A DNA stretch of 64,000 nt from Sphingomonas insulae (GTDB lineage: Bacteria; Pseudomonadota; Alphaproteobacteria; Sphingomonadales; Sphingomonadaceae): NCBI RefSeq assembly GCF_010450875.1, contig NZ_CP048422.1, positions 1,109,001 to 1,173,000 of the forward strand, given 5' to 3'. Within the stretch, counting starts at the first letter, position 1. Each line of letters starts with the position of its first letter. The notes under the pieces are model-generated. The model saw nothing but the letters and a program-made list of their open reading frames with translations. It had not been told where the DNA came from and searched no databases. Position numbers and translations under genes: made by a program. Below are positions 17,461 to 27,779 of the stretch, in pieces.

Positions 17461-20253
17461 ATGTTGCCTGTACCGCTTCTTCGCGCGACGCTTGCCATCG
17501 GCAGCAGCGCGCTTGCCGTCACGATCGCGCTCGCGACGCCATCCCTTGCCCAGACGGGCGACACGATGTCCCGCCCTGCCGACGCTCCGGCCACCGTCGA
17601 TCCCGCTGCTATTGCGGCGACCGGTACGACCGACATGGGCGATGCGGTCAATCCGCAGGACGAGGCGGGTCAGGACATCGTCGTTACCGGTTCGCGCATC
17701 GATCGTGCGGGCTATGATGCGCCGACCCCGACGATCCGGGTTACCGCCGCCGACCTCAGCATCGGTGCGCGCACCAATGTCGCCGCCGCGCTTAACGACC
17801 TGCCGCAATTCCGCGCGACGACATCGCCCGCCACGACGGGCACGAACACCGGGGCGGGCAACGCACCGGTCGACCTGCGCGGCCTTGGCATCAGTCGCAC
17901 GCTGGTCCTCCTCGACGGCCGGCGTTTCGCGAGCGACAACGACCTGAACACGATCCCGACGATCCTGATCAAGAGCGTCGACGTCGTCACCGGCGGCGCA
18001 TCGGCCGCCTGGGGATCGGGTGCGGTCGCTGGTGTCGTCAATGTCGGCATCGACGATAGGTTCGACGGATTGCGGCTGGGCGTCCAGGGCGGCATCTCGT
18101 CGTACAAGGACGCGGGCGAACGCCGGTTCGAGGGGGCGTACGGAACGTCGTTTGCGGGCGGCCGCGGCCATGTCCTGATCGGCGGCGAATATCTCGACAA
18201 CGACGGCGTCATTCCCAAGATCAGCCGGCCGAACATCGGTCGCTGGGCGACGGTGTCGGACGGCGCCGGGCGCTTCGTCATCGCACCCGATGTCGGCTTT
18301 GCCAACGCGGCCTATGGCGGGCTGATCCTGTCGGGCGTCCTGCGCGGTCAGGCGTTCAACCCCGATGGGACGCTGCGGACCTTCGACGGCGGCCGGGTCA
18401 GCGGCACCAACTCGATCGGCGGCGAAGGCCCCTCGAACGACGACATCAGCCCGCTCGTTACCCCGCAACGCCGCTACAACGGCCTTGCCCGCGTCAGCTA
18501 CGACGTGCTGTCCGACGTCAAGGCGACGCTCGAAGTGCGGCATTCGCGGATGTATAACGATTACACCTGGTTCGGCGATCACAACCGCGGCAACCTGACG
18601 ATCCGGTCAGACAATGCGTTCCTGCCCGCGGCGGTCCGCACCCGCCTGGCGGCGGCGGGGCAGACCAGCTTCACCTTCGGGCGGTTCAACGACGACTTCG
18701 CCTTCTCGACCATCGATTTCGAACGCAAGACGACGCAGGGTACGTTCGCGCTCGACGGCAGGATCGGCACGAAGCTGCGCTGGAGCGGCTATTACACGCA
18801 TGGCGAATTTCAGAACAACATCGACACGCCAGGCTTCATCCTGACGCAGAACTATGCGCAGGCGGTCGATTCGATCATCAGCCCGACCACGGGCCAGCCG
18901 ATCTGCCGCGTGGCGCTGACCAACCCGTCCACCACCTGCGTTCCGATCAACCTGTTCGGCCAGGGCGCCCCGTCCGCGGCGGCCGCGGCCTATGTGACCG
19001 GCACGCCCACCTCGCGCTCGACGCAGAAGCTCGACGTTACGGGCTTCAGTCTGCGCGGCGAACCGTTCGCGCTGCCGGCGGGCGACGTCTCGTTCGCGGT
19101 CGGGGTGGAGGCGCGCAAGGAACAGATCGACACGCGCGTCGGTGCGCTCGACCTTGCCAAGGCCTATACCTCGTTCAGCTTCTCGCCGCTCGCGGGCGAA
19201 TTCACCGTGAAGGAGGCGTTCGGCGAAATCCTGGTGCCGCTGGTCCACGACACGCCGCTGTTGCGCCAGCTCGACCTCAACGCCGCCGCGCGCGTCAGCG
19301 ACTATAGCACGACCGGGTCGATCTGGTCGTACAAGGTCGGTGCCACCAACGAATTCTTCCCGGGCTTCCGTGGCCGCGCGACCTATTCGCGCGACATCCG
19401 CTCGGCCAGCCTCGCCGAACTCTTCACCCAGTCGACCACCGGCTACAACACGCTGACCGATCCGCAGACCAGGCAGAGCGTCTATGTCCAGAACATCGGC
19501 GGCGGCAACGTCAACCTGCGCCCGGAAAAGGCGAACACGCTGACCGCAGGCTTCACCTATTCGCCGCCTGCGGTACCCGGCCTCAACGTCACCGCTGACT
19601 ATTACGACATCAAGATCGACGACGTGATCACCACGATCGCGCCGCAGGACCTCGTCACGCGCTGTTTTAACGGCAATACCGACCTGTGCAGCAAGATCGA
19701 TCGCGATGCGGCCGGCACGCTCGTCCGCACCCGCTCGACCTATGTGAACCTGTCCAAATACATGACCAACGGCATTGATGCAGAGGTGTCGTACCTGCTG
19801 CCGGTGAGCAGGCTCGGCATGGACGGCGACGGGCGGTTCAGGTTCCGCGTGCTCGGCACCTGGGTCGACGGGCTGAGCACCGACGACGGCGTCAGCCAGA
19901 TCGAATATGTCCGCTCGCAAGGGTATGCGTTCGGGCTGGGCGTGCCGAAATGGCGCGTCAACGGATCGGTCGGCTATGAAGACAAGGTGTATTCGGCGAC
20001 GCTGCGCGCACGGTACATCTCGCCGGGCGAATACAACATCACGCAGGACATCACCAACAACCACATCAAGGCCTACACCTATTTCGACCTGCAGCTGGCA
20101 ACGCGGATCCCGGTGACGAGCGGCCCTTCGCTCGAAGTCTATGCCAATGCGAGCAACCTGTTCGACAAGGATCCGCCCGTGGGCTCGCTCTATTCGCCGT
20201 ATTACGACGTGATCGGGCGCTACATCACCGTCGGCGCGCGCGTCCGCTTCTGA
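17461..20253 (+). CDS. TonB-dependent outer-membrane receptor
   Basis: 930 residues. Signal peptide MLPVPLLRATLAIGSSALAV..., then a linker and TonB-box-like motif QDIVVTGSRIDRAGYDAPTP. The plug has LRGLGISRTLVLLDGRRFA, IPTILIKSVDVVTGGASAAWGSGAVAG. The barrel ends GRYITVGARVRF with the terminal aromatic. ATG 17461 is preceded by AAGGGGG. It stands between the DUF1611 gene and an S9 peptidase, all on the plus strand, suggesting import of a peptide or amidated compound; that is inference. In place of the usual YGSDA, the plug has WGSGA, a minor variation. Confidence 0.93.
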   Translation: MLPVPLLRATLAIGSSALAVTIALATPSLAQTGDTMSRPADAPATVDPAAIAATGTTDMGDAVNPQDEAGQDIVVTGSRIDRAGYDAPTPTIRVTAADLSIGARTNVAAALNDLPQFRATTSPATTGTNTGAGNAPVDLRGLGISRTLVLLDGRRFASDNDLNTIPTILIKSVDVVTGGASAAWGSGAVAGVVNVGIDDRFDGLRLGVQGGISSYKDAGERRFEGAYGTSFAGGRGHVLIGGEYLDNDGVIPKISRPNIGRWATVSDGAGRFVIAPDVGFANAAYGGLILSGVLRGQAFNPDGTLRTFDGGRVSGTNSIGGEGPSNDDISPLVTPQRRYNGLARVSYDVLSDVKATLEVRHSRMYNDYTWFGDHNRGNLTIRSDNAFLPAAVRTRLAAAGQTSFTFGRFNDDFAFSTIDFERKTTQGTFALDGRIGTKLRWSGYYTHGEFQNNIDTPGFILTQNYAQAVDSIISPTTGQPICRVALTNPSTTCVPINLFGQGAPSAAAAAYVTGTPTSRSTQKLDVTGFSLRGEPFALPAGDVSFAVGVEARKEQIDTRVGALDLAKAYTSFSFSPLAGEFTVKEAFGEILVPLVHDTPLLRQLDLNAAARVSDYSTTGSIWSYKVGATNEFFPGFRGRATYSRDIRSASLAELFTQSTTGYNTLTDPQTRQSVYVQNIGGGNVNLRPEKANTLTAGFTYSPPAVPGLNVTADYYDIKIDDVITTIAPQDLVTRCFNGNTDLCSKIDRDAAGTLVRTRSTYVNLSKYMTNGIDAEVSYLLPVSRLGMDGDGRFRFRVLGTWVDGLSTDDGVSQIEYVRSQGYAFGLGVPKWRVNGSVGYEDKVYSATLRARYISPGEYNITQDITNNHIKAYTYFDLQLATRIPVTSGPSLEVYANASNLFDKDPPVGSLYSPYYDVIGRYITVGARVRF

Positions 20254-20329
20254 TCCCCTCCACGCCGGCCGGTCCGCGTGGGCCGGTCGGCGTCGTCCTC
20301 TCGTTCTTCCCAATGCCGGAGATGTCCGC

Positions 20330-22279
20330 ATGACCTTCCACCGTGCGCTGCTGCTTGCCGCCATCGCGACCCCGCTCGCCCCCGCTCTTGCCGACGTGCC
20401 GAAACCCGCGGCGATCGTCGCGGACGGCGTGCCGGCCATCCCCGATGCGCTCGCCGCCGCGACGCAGCCCTATCTCCAGACGCGCAAGGCCGCGTTCCTC
20501 GGCTGGAACGAGGCGACACGTGGCATGCTGATCAAGACGCGGTTCGGCAACACCGACCAGCTCCACACCGTCGCCGTGCCCGACGCCGCCCGCCAACAGG
20601 TCAGTTTCGAGGGCGAACCGATCCTCACCGGCTCGGTGTCGCCGGGCAAAGGCGACGTGACGCTGGTGCAGAAGGATGTCGGCGGCGGCGAATTCTACCA
20701 GCTCTATCGCCTGTCCGCGGGGCGGCTGCAGCTGCTGACCGACGGCAAGAGCCGCAACTGGTTCGGCGCGTGGAGCCGCGACGGGCGCCATGTCGGCTAT
20801 TCGTCGACGCGTCGCAACGGTGCCGACGCCGATCTCTACGTCATCGACCCGCGCGATCCCGGCAGCGAGCGCAAGGTCGCCGAGGTCAGGGGCGGGGGCT
20901 GGAACATCGCCGATTTCTCGCCCGACGGGACGAAGGCGCTGGTGCTCGACCGACAGTCGATCAACAAGGCGGACCTGTACGAGATGGATCTGGCGAGCGG
21001 CAGGATGACGCCGCTGACCGACCCCAAGGCGCAGGTCTCGTACGAGGCGCCGCATTACGCGCCTGACGGTCGGCTCTGGGTGATCTCCGATGCCGGATCG
21101 GACTTCCTGCGGCTCGGCACGCTCGATCGCGCGAGCGGCGCATTCAGGCCTGTCTCGCGTGAGGCGAAATGGGATGTCGGCGACTATGCGCTGTCGCCCG
21201 ATGGCGCCACCATCGCCTATGCCACCAACGAGGCGGGGGTCAGCCGCCTCCACGTCCTCGATACCGCGACCGGTGCGGTCCGGGCGGTGTCCGGCCTTCC
21301 TGCGGGCGTCATTCCGTGGAGCATCGGCCCCGCGATCCAGATCTCGCCCTGGGGCCAGATCGGTTTCTCGATGTCCTCGGCGCGCGTCGCGGGCGACGTG
21401 TTCTCGGTCGATGCGAAGACGCTCGCCGTCACGCGCTGGACGCACAGCGAGACGGGCGGGCTCGATCCGAACGTCAACGCCGAACCGACCCTGGTCGAGG
21501 TGAAGAGCTTCGACGGCCAGCCGGTCTCGGGCTTCCTCTATCGCCCCGACCCGGCGAAATTTCCCGGCAAGCGCCCGGTGATCGTCGACATCCACGGCGG
21601 ACCCGAAGGCCAGACGCGGCCCGACTATCTGGGCGCCACCAACTATCTGATCAACGAACTCGGCATCGCGGTGTTCTTCCCCAACGTCCGCGGATCGTCG
21701 GGCTTCGGCAAGCGGTTCGTCAATCTCGACAACGGCCCCTTCAAGCGCGAGGATTCGGTCAGGGACATCGGCGCGTTCCTTGATGCGCTGCAAAAGGATC
21801 CGATGCTCGATGCCGCCCGTTTCGCGGTGAACGGCGTCTCCTATGGCGGCTATATGTGCTATGCCACCGCCACGCATTATTCGGCGCGGCTGAAGGGCGC
21901 GAACTGCTATGTCGCGATCTCCAACTTCGTGACGTTCCTGCAGAACACGCAAAGCTATCGCCGCGATCTGCGCCGCGTCGAATATGGCGACGAACGCGAT
22001 CCGGTGCAGCGGGCGCAGCTCTTGAAGATCTCGCCGTTGACCAGCGTCGACAAGATCCGGCTGCCGCTGCTGATCGCGACCGGCGGCAACGATCCGCGCG
22101 TCCCCGCCTCGGAGGCGGAACAGATCATCGCGGCGGTGCGCGGCAACGGCGGCACCGCCTGGCATTTGCTCGCGAAAAACGAGGGCCACGTCTTCCACAA
22201 GAAGGAGAACGAAGACTACTACTTCTACACCTCCATCCTCTTCTCCAAGACTACGCTGCTTAGGGGTGGCGCCAGGTGA
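20330..22279 (+). CDS. S9-family prolyl-oligopeptidase-type peptidase, exported
   Basis: 649 residues: signal peptide MTFHRALLLAAIATPLAPALA, an N-terminal beta-propeller with repeated WSRDGRHVGYSS, FSPDGTKALVLD, YALSPDGATIAYAT units, then an alpha/beta hydrolase. The catalytic Ser lies in NGVSYGGYM, Asp in ATGGNDPRVPASE and His in NEGHVFHKKEN, while IVDIHGGPEGQ forms the oxyanion loop. Members cleave dipeptides or short peptides, often after proline. Periplasmic. It follows the receptor by 76 bases on the same strand, so peptides imported there could be degraded here. Confidence 0.92.
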   Translation: MTFHRALLLAAIATPLAPALADVPKPAAIVADGVPAIPDALAAATQPYLQTRKAAFLGWNEATRGMLIKTRFGNTDQLHTVAVPDAARQQVSFEGEPILTGSVSPGKGDVTLVQKDVGGGEFYQLYRLSAGRLQLLTDGKSRNWFGAWSRDGRHVGYSSTRRNGADADLYVIDPRDPGSERKVAEVRGGGWNIADFSPDGTKALVLDRQSINKADLYEMDLASGRMTPLTDPKAQVSYEAPHYAPDGRLWVISDAGSDFLRLGTLDRASGAFRPVSREAKWDVGDYALSPDGATIAYATNEAGVSRLHVLDTATGAVRAVSGLPAGVIPWSIGPAIQISPWGQIGFSMSSARVAGDVFSVDAKTLAVTRWTHSETGGLDPNVNAEPTLVEVKSFDGQPVSGFLYRPDPAKFPGKRPVIVDIHGGPEGQTRPDYLGATNYLINELGIAVFFPNVRGSSGFGKRFVNLDNGPFKREDSVRDIGAFLDALQKDPMLDAARFAVNGVSYGGYMCYATATHYSARLKGANCYVAISNFVTFLQNTQSYRRDLRRVEYGDERDPVQRAQLLKISPLTSVDKIRLPLLIATGGNDPRVPASEAEQIIAAVRGNGGTAWHLLAKNEGHVFHKKENEDYYFYTSILFSKTTLLRGGAR

Positions 22280-22464
22280 CCGGGCGCGGGGAGGCAAGGT
22301 GCTCGCAGCGATAATGTCGCTCGGCGGTCCCGTACGGCGAACCGCGGCCGCCGGTGCGCGTCGATCATCACGCGCGCGTACAATCGCCCGCGATCGTCGA
22401 ATTCCTGCCAAGCTATTGCAACAGTCCCGGGCGGATCGAGAAATGCGATCCCGCCTTCCCTCGA

Positions 22465-22820
22465 ACCTAACACCGCAGCATGTGCTGGGGGTTATGGACA
22501 GGGCAGGGATGGTCACGCAGCTTGTCATCGATACCCAGATAATTGCGGTCTGAGAGCGCGGAAACCGGACGTCCTGCTGCGCCACTCGAACCAAGGCAGC
22601 CCGTACACGGCAAGAATTTTAGCGTAGAATGGCCGACAATGGCGTAGCTTGCTCGATGGATCGAACGGGAACGGCCGGACAATGCGACGACGTAGCTTCT
22701 TGGGGTCCCTGAAGACCAAGTGGGTAGGCAAAAAAATCTACCGCACGCGCATACACGCAAATGCCGACGTGCTCGAATAAATTGAGCGCTTCTGTAACTA
22801 GACGGGATTTCACTCGAATT
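22465..22820 (+). pseudogene. Decayed IS3-family transposase (OrfB) C-terminal remnant
   Basis: From 22574 a single frame reads HSNQGSPYT, then RRSFLGSLKTKWVG and KKIYRTRIHANADVLE*IERF, matching the end of IS3-type integrase domains (HSDxGSxYT ... MESFFGSLKTEWV ... YIERFYN). It contains three stops (22625, 22778 and 22796 regions). The upstream part, GMVTQLVIDTQIIAV, is in another frame and resembles the usual MTAQLVTDALxMAV. The catalytic Asp of HSD is Asn, and the Glu of MESF is Arg, so it is dead. No partner OrfA and no inverted repeats were recognised. It lies between the S9 peptidase and the SGNH gene. Confidence 0.75.
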
Positions 22821-22874
22821 ACCGGCTTAGACGGCGTCGACGTTGTTGTATTGTTTAATCTAACAGGACATCCT

Positions 22875-23852
22875 TCACCGTCGCTGGGCCTGAGATGTTT
22901 CAGCTGTGATTTGATCCGCAGCAACCTTTTGAAGCTGTACCGCTTCATCGGGAGAGATGCCGATACTGTCCGCAGCGGCTTCGTCTTTGCCGAAGGATGT
23001 CGGGTCAATGCCAGTGACGCGTCCAAAGACTATCAGTGCCTCCAGATAATAGCCGTGAACGCTCGCATGATAATGGTCGTACGTCCATAAATCCATCTGC
23101 CCGTAGGTGCGGCCATCGTACGGGTTCGGATCCGCCACGCCGGCGTTCATAGCCCGGTTCCACGCTTCCCCGACCGGTAGGATGCCCGTGACCCCTGGCG
23201 TGCGCGCCTTGGCGGTATCCGCCGCGGCGCGCAGGTCGACAGCCATCGCGCTCACCGGCTTTCCGTACCAGTGCCCTGTAGCTAGGTACGTCTCGTCAGC
23301 CCGCGTCCACGTCGACATAAGCTGGATCTGGACGTCGGGATTACGCGATCTGAACAATTTCGTCAGCCTGCCGACGTCACGGATATAGTCGATCGGATCG
23401 CCGGGTTGTTCACGACTAAGCGTACTTAGTTCCTGTAACACGACCACGTCCCAAGCCCGATCGAATAGCTGGCGCCTCTGCGCGTAGTGAAAGCCCAAAG
23501 TCTTGCCACCCTGCGTTTCGAGACTGACCGCGTAGTTGAGGCCCTTCTGCTTCGCCAGGGCAGCGAACAGCGACGGGACACCCCCATAGCCTGCGCCATT
23601 CAGGTCGGTGACATACTCCGGGTGCCAGTTGCGCACGCCGGAATGCGCACCCTGGGTGAAGCTGTTTCCTACGAACAGGATCGTACGCACCGGCTGTCCA
23701 GCGGCGGGTGCGTATTGGCGGTCCGATGCCGCAGGGGGCGCCGTCAGTGCCTCCGCGCGCACGGGTCGAGCAGGGGCGGGCTTCACGGCGTCCTGTGCAG
23801 CTGCTGGAGCAGCGACCAGCAGGAGCGGGAGCATCATGAAAAGGTCGCGCAT
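22875..23852 (-). CDS. SGNH/GDSL-hydrolase-like exported protein
   Basis: 325 residues from ATG 23852. Signal peptide MRDLFMMLPLLLVAAPAAA. The first conserved block is TILFVGNSFTQGAHSG, with a GNSF in place of the common GDS; then GKTLGFHY and VVVLQELSTLSREQP. A DLWTYDHYHASVHGYYLEAL segment near the C-terminus could supply the catalytic Asp/His pair. Members act on esters or acetyl groups of carbohydrates, but the substrate here is not known. The start lies ten bases after the end of the frameshifted TonB receptor, so the two are one transcript. ATG 23879 would add nine residues before the signal peptide and overlap the receptor. Confidence 0.75.
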   Translation of the reverse strand: MRDLFMMLPLLLVAAPAAAQDAVKPAPARPVRAEALTAPPAASDRQYAPAAGQPVRTILFVGNSFTQGAHSGVRNWHPEYVTDLNGAGYGGVPSLFAALAKQKGLNYAVSLETQGGKTLGFHYAQRRQLFDRAWDVVVLQELSTLSREQPGDPIDYIRDVGRLTKLFRSRNPDVQIQLMSTWTRADETYLATGHWYGKPVSAMAVDLRAAADTAKARTPGVTGILPVGEAWNRAMNAGVADPNPYDGRTYGQMDLWTYDHYHASVHGYYLEALIVFGRVTGIDPTSFGKDEAAADSIGISPDEAVQLQKVAADQITAETSQAQRR

Positions 23853-23862
23853 GTTGTCGTCC

Positions 23863-26800
23863 TTAAAAGCGTTTGCCAATGCTCAAATACCAGTAGCGCC
23901 CGTACGGAACGTACAGCGAGCCAAGGTATCCATCAGCGGTGATCGGAGGCTGCTTGTCGAAGATGTTCCTGGCACCGACCCGGAAGCGTGTGTCATTCAC
24001 GGCACCGCCCTTCAGCCTGTATTGTGCATAGAGGTTGAAGGTCGTCGTCCCCTCGACCATGAACGGGTTGCCTTGAGTATCGAGGAAGTTGGTGTCGTTT
24101 ACGGGGCTGATGTAGTTCGCGAATGCGCCTAGCTGGAATTGCGAAAGCGACCATGTGAGCGACCCGGTGACACGCCATTTCGGCCGTCCGCGATCCTTGA
24201 TCAGGTTGGTGGCGTCGGTGAGCGGGGTGGCGGCGTTGATCTGGCCGGCCGCGCGCGCGTCGAACAGCGCCTGGACGCCGGGCGGGGTGTCGCGGCTGAA
24301 CTTGGTCAGGCGGGCGCCGTTGACGTTGAAGTCGAACTTCCCGATCGGCGTGCGCACGTTGTAGATGAGCGCAAGATCGACACCCTGCACGGTCTGCGGC
24401 AGCAGGTTCGTGAACTGGTCGTTGATCTGGGTGACAGCGCCGGCCGGGGCGAGGCCCGTCCCGGTGAACAGCGGCGTGTCATCGGCCGTCGCCGCCGCGC
24501 GCACGACATTCGGGTTGCTCGACCCCTGAAGGCGCAGGAGATAGTCCAGCACCAACGCGTTCTGCGGGCCGAACTGGCCGACGATGCCGACCTGCTTGAT
24601 CGACCAGAAGTCGGCGGTCAGCGTCAGCTTGCCGAACCTGCGCGGCAGAAACTTGGGTTCGAGCACCGTACCCAACGAATAGCTGGTGCTGTTCTCGGGC
24701 TTCAGATCTTGGTTGCCGCTGACGAAGATCGAATAGCTGATACCCCTGGCGCAGGCCGAATAGGTCGCGATGCGGCCGGCGCGCAGGTCGGCTTCGCAGC
24801 GATAATAATCGGTGTTCGAGCCGAGGCGGGAATATTGGACGGTATTGACCTGTTCGAGGTTGGGCGCGCGGAAGCCCTTGGAGTAGCTGCCGCGCAGCCG
24901 GACACCGTTCACTAGGTCCCATGCAGCCGCGATCTTCGGCTTCGCGACATCGCCGAAGTCACTGTAATGTTCGTACCTGCCGGCAAGCTGCACATCGATG
25001 CGGCGGACGAGGGGGATGCCCATTTCCGGCGACACGACCGGTATGGCGAGTTCGCCGAACGCCGAGAAGACATTGCGGCTTCCCTTGGTGCTCGGCGTCG
25101 GGCTGACCGCGGCGACGTTGGAGATGTTCCGGTCCCCGGTGACCGCATCGGTGAAGGTGATGCTGCCGTTCAGGTTGGGATCGCGGATATCCTCCTGCGA
25201 TTCATGCCGGGCCTCGACGCCCAGTGCGATGCCGAGGCCACCCGCCGGCAGCGCGATGAGGTTGGCGTTGCTGAGCTTGAAGTCGCCCAGCGTCAGCGTG
25301 GTGCGGTCCTTCCGCTTCAGCCGGAAGCGGATGGCGTCGATGGTGGACTGGCTTGCCGGCGAACAGTCGCCGATCGACGGCGTCGCGGAACAGCCACCGG
25401 AAAACGGATTATAGGCGTCGGGCGTGGAGAGCGCGAGACTGCGTTGCAGCGCCGTCATGTTGATCGCATCGGACGTGTCCGTCGCCTCCGCCACGGAATA
25501 CAGAAGGGCGGAATCGAAGTCGAAGCTGCCGATCTTGCCCTTCACCCCCCGAGGAACCGTGCCTGCGTGTTGGTGACGTTCACCCGCTGCAGCCCGGCGT
25601 CGACGAAGCGGTAGGTCGACAGCCGAACGGGCAGGCCGGCGGCGGGCACGTTGGTGAGACCCGGAATGCGGTTCGGATTGAGCGACCCATCCGCAAAGCG
25701 CGTCGGCCCGAACGGATTCCAGTAGTTGGTGGAGGGGATGACGATGGCGTTGAGGTTGATCGTCGCAGGCTGCAACCGGCGGGTTTCTGCGCGGTAATAG
25801 CCGAGTTCGGTGTAAAGGGTCAGGCGATCGGAAACGTCGTAGTGACCGGTCAGGAACGTGTTGTACCGGTTGAACGACGGCGTGACGGTCGTGCCGGTGC
25901 GCGTGTCGTAGCGTTCGCTGCGCAGCGTCGTCGCGGTCGCCCGCGTTCCCGTGCCGTAGCACACGTCCTGATTGATCGTGACGAGGCAACCCGGATTGGC
26001 CGCCGACTGGGTATGGAAGGCGCCGGCCGACGAGGTGAGCGCGGTCGTCCCGCGCCGGATGATGCCCGGGCCACCCACCACCGCCAGGTTCGCCCAGGGT
26101 GATTGAGTCGCGCGTCCGTCGGGCGCGAGGCTGGTGGAGAACGCCGGATCGTCGGCGAAGTACGACAGCAGATTGTCCGTCGCGGTGTACGGCTGGTCCG
26201 ACGCGCGCTGTGCCGTGCGGCGGGTATAGTCGAGAAAGACGGACAGGTTGCCCCGGCCTTCGGCGAAGTCGCGGCCGGCGGTGCCGGTCAGCTGCAATTC
26301 CTTGCGGCTCGTACCCTCGGCAAAACCGTAGCGGTAATCCAGCGAGGCGCCATCGAAGTTCGTCTTGGTGACGGTGTTGACCACGCCGGCAACCGCGTCC
26401 GCGCCGTAGATGGCCGCCGCACCGTCGCGCAGGATCTCCAGGCGTTCGATACCGGCGACGGGCAGCGAGTTGGCATTGTATCCCAGCACGGGGACGTTGC
26501 CGTCGCCGGCCTGGCTGGTGGGATGCTGCACCAGCCGTCGGCCGTTCAGGAGGACGAGGGTGTTGCCGACGCCGAGGTTGCGCAGGTTGATGGAGTTCAC
26601 GTCGCCGCGCGCCGCATTGCTGGTCTGCGCGTTGTTGGCTTCGTTGAACGTGACGTCGCCCGCCTGCGGAATGCTGCGGAACAGTTCGTCGCCCGAGACG
26701 GCGCCGGTAGCATCGATCTGGGCGGAGTCGATCACCGACACGGGGAGGGCGGCGGTCGCGCTCGCCCCCTTGATCTGCGAACCGACGACGACGATGTCCG

Positions 26801-27026
26801 CATCGGCCTGCGGCGCCCGATCGGCGGTGCCCGACGTCGCGTCGTCCTGCGGCGTCGCATTCCCCATTCCCGGCACGGCATCGGCAAGCGGCTGCTGCTG
26901 CGGGGCAGTCGGCGTGGCCTGCGCCGGCGAGGGCGACGACTGCTGTGCGTTGGCGGACTGCGCGGCGATGATGGCCATCGCGGCGGTACCGGCGCGCAGG
27001 ACGTGCCTGGTGCATCCCTTGATCAT
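23863..27026 (-). pseudogene. TonB-dependent receptor, split by a one-base frameshift
   Basis: Residues 1-494 are read from ATG 27026: signal peptide ending AAQSANAQQ, DADIVVVGSQIKG, and plug blocks LRNLGVGNTLVLLNGRRLV and IYGADAVAGVVNT. The frame stops at 25542 after TQARFLGG. The rest of the barrel resumes at once in another frame as VKGKIGSFDFDSALLYS and runs to the terminal aromatic SIGKRF at 23863. The break is a run of six C on the plus strand (25545-25550); a seventh restores GGVKGK exactly. Joined length is about 1053 residues. It may be a true lesion, a phase-variable homopolymer or a consensus error. It is preceded by a dctA remnant and followed by the SGNH gene. Confidence 0.85.
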
Positions 27027-27027
27027 G

Positions 27028-27582
27028 TCACTCTCCCTGTATCGTGTTTATCGGCGCGGATCCGGCAGCCGTGGCCACCGGTCCCCGCTCGTTGAAGATT
27101 GCGTTCGGCAGCGGGAGGTCGAGCTTGACCGCCATGAGGAAGCCGGTGGTCGTCGGTTCGTGCGCCCCGTTCGCATGTTCGGTGACCGCGCCCGCATCGA
27201 GCGTCGCAGGATCGACGTTCATCCCCGCGCCCGGCTGCGCCACATTCCCGACGACGCGGCCGAAGATCAGCGCGCGAGTGAAGAAGAACGCGACATAACC
27301 GAAGGCCCCGGCCGCGACCCGCCCGACCGTGCGGCGTTCGCGAAGCCCGGCGATCCCGTCCACCAGCGTGAGAACGATCACCGGTGTGATGACCGTCATA
27401 ACCAGCGTGGTGAAACCGCCGCCCGGTGGCGTCAGCGCCTCATCGGTCGCGGGCCAGACATGTCCGACAACCGCCGCCAGGACGATGGCGGCGACAACCC
27501 GCGCATCGAGATGCCGATACCAATGCCTTGGCCTACCATCGCGGTTCGCGCAGGCACCCGGAATCTGGGTTGCGACTTTCAT
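27028..27582 (-). pseudogene. dctA: Truncated DctA-type C4-dicarboxylate:cation symporter
   Basis: 184 codons. The first part matches the N-terminal third of DctA (sodium:dicarboxylate symporter family, normally about 430 residues): AAIVLAAVVGHVWPATDEAL, GGGFTTLVMTVITPVIVLTLVDGIAGL and the hallmark NVAQPGAGMNVDPATLDAGAV. After residue 130 it becomes unlike the family and stops, with none of the substrate-binding C-terminal hairpins. It cannot be a working transporter. The receptor start codon lies one base past its stop, and the receptor ribosome site sits in its last codons. It is divergent from dctB/dctD-like genes, the normal regulators of dctA, which supports the identification. Confidence 0.78.
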
Positions 27583-27779
27583 ATCCTCCCTCTCGCGCCC
27601 CTTGTGAACGAGGCTGCGTCGTGCATGCTAAGAGCGGGAGCGAGAGGTGCCAAACATCTAATCCTCTCGTATAAATCAATGAAAAATAACGACTATTTCT
27701 GGAGAGTGGTGATGCGGCGCGGCCGATGGCGCGAATTGCGAGGCAACGAAGGCGCAAAAGTGTGCAACATTCTGCCCAT

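Noticed and set aside
27640..27665. Sigma-54 promoter upstream of the dctA remnant (TTGGCAC on the minus strand)
   Set aside because: The -12 GC falls two bases too close to the -24 GG, so it does not meet the strict spacing.
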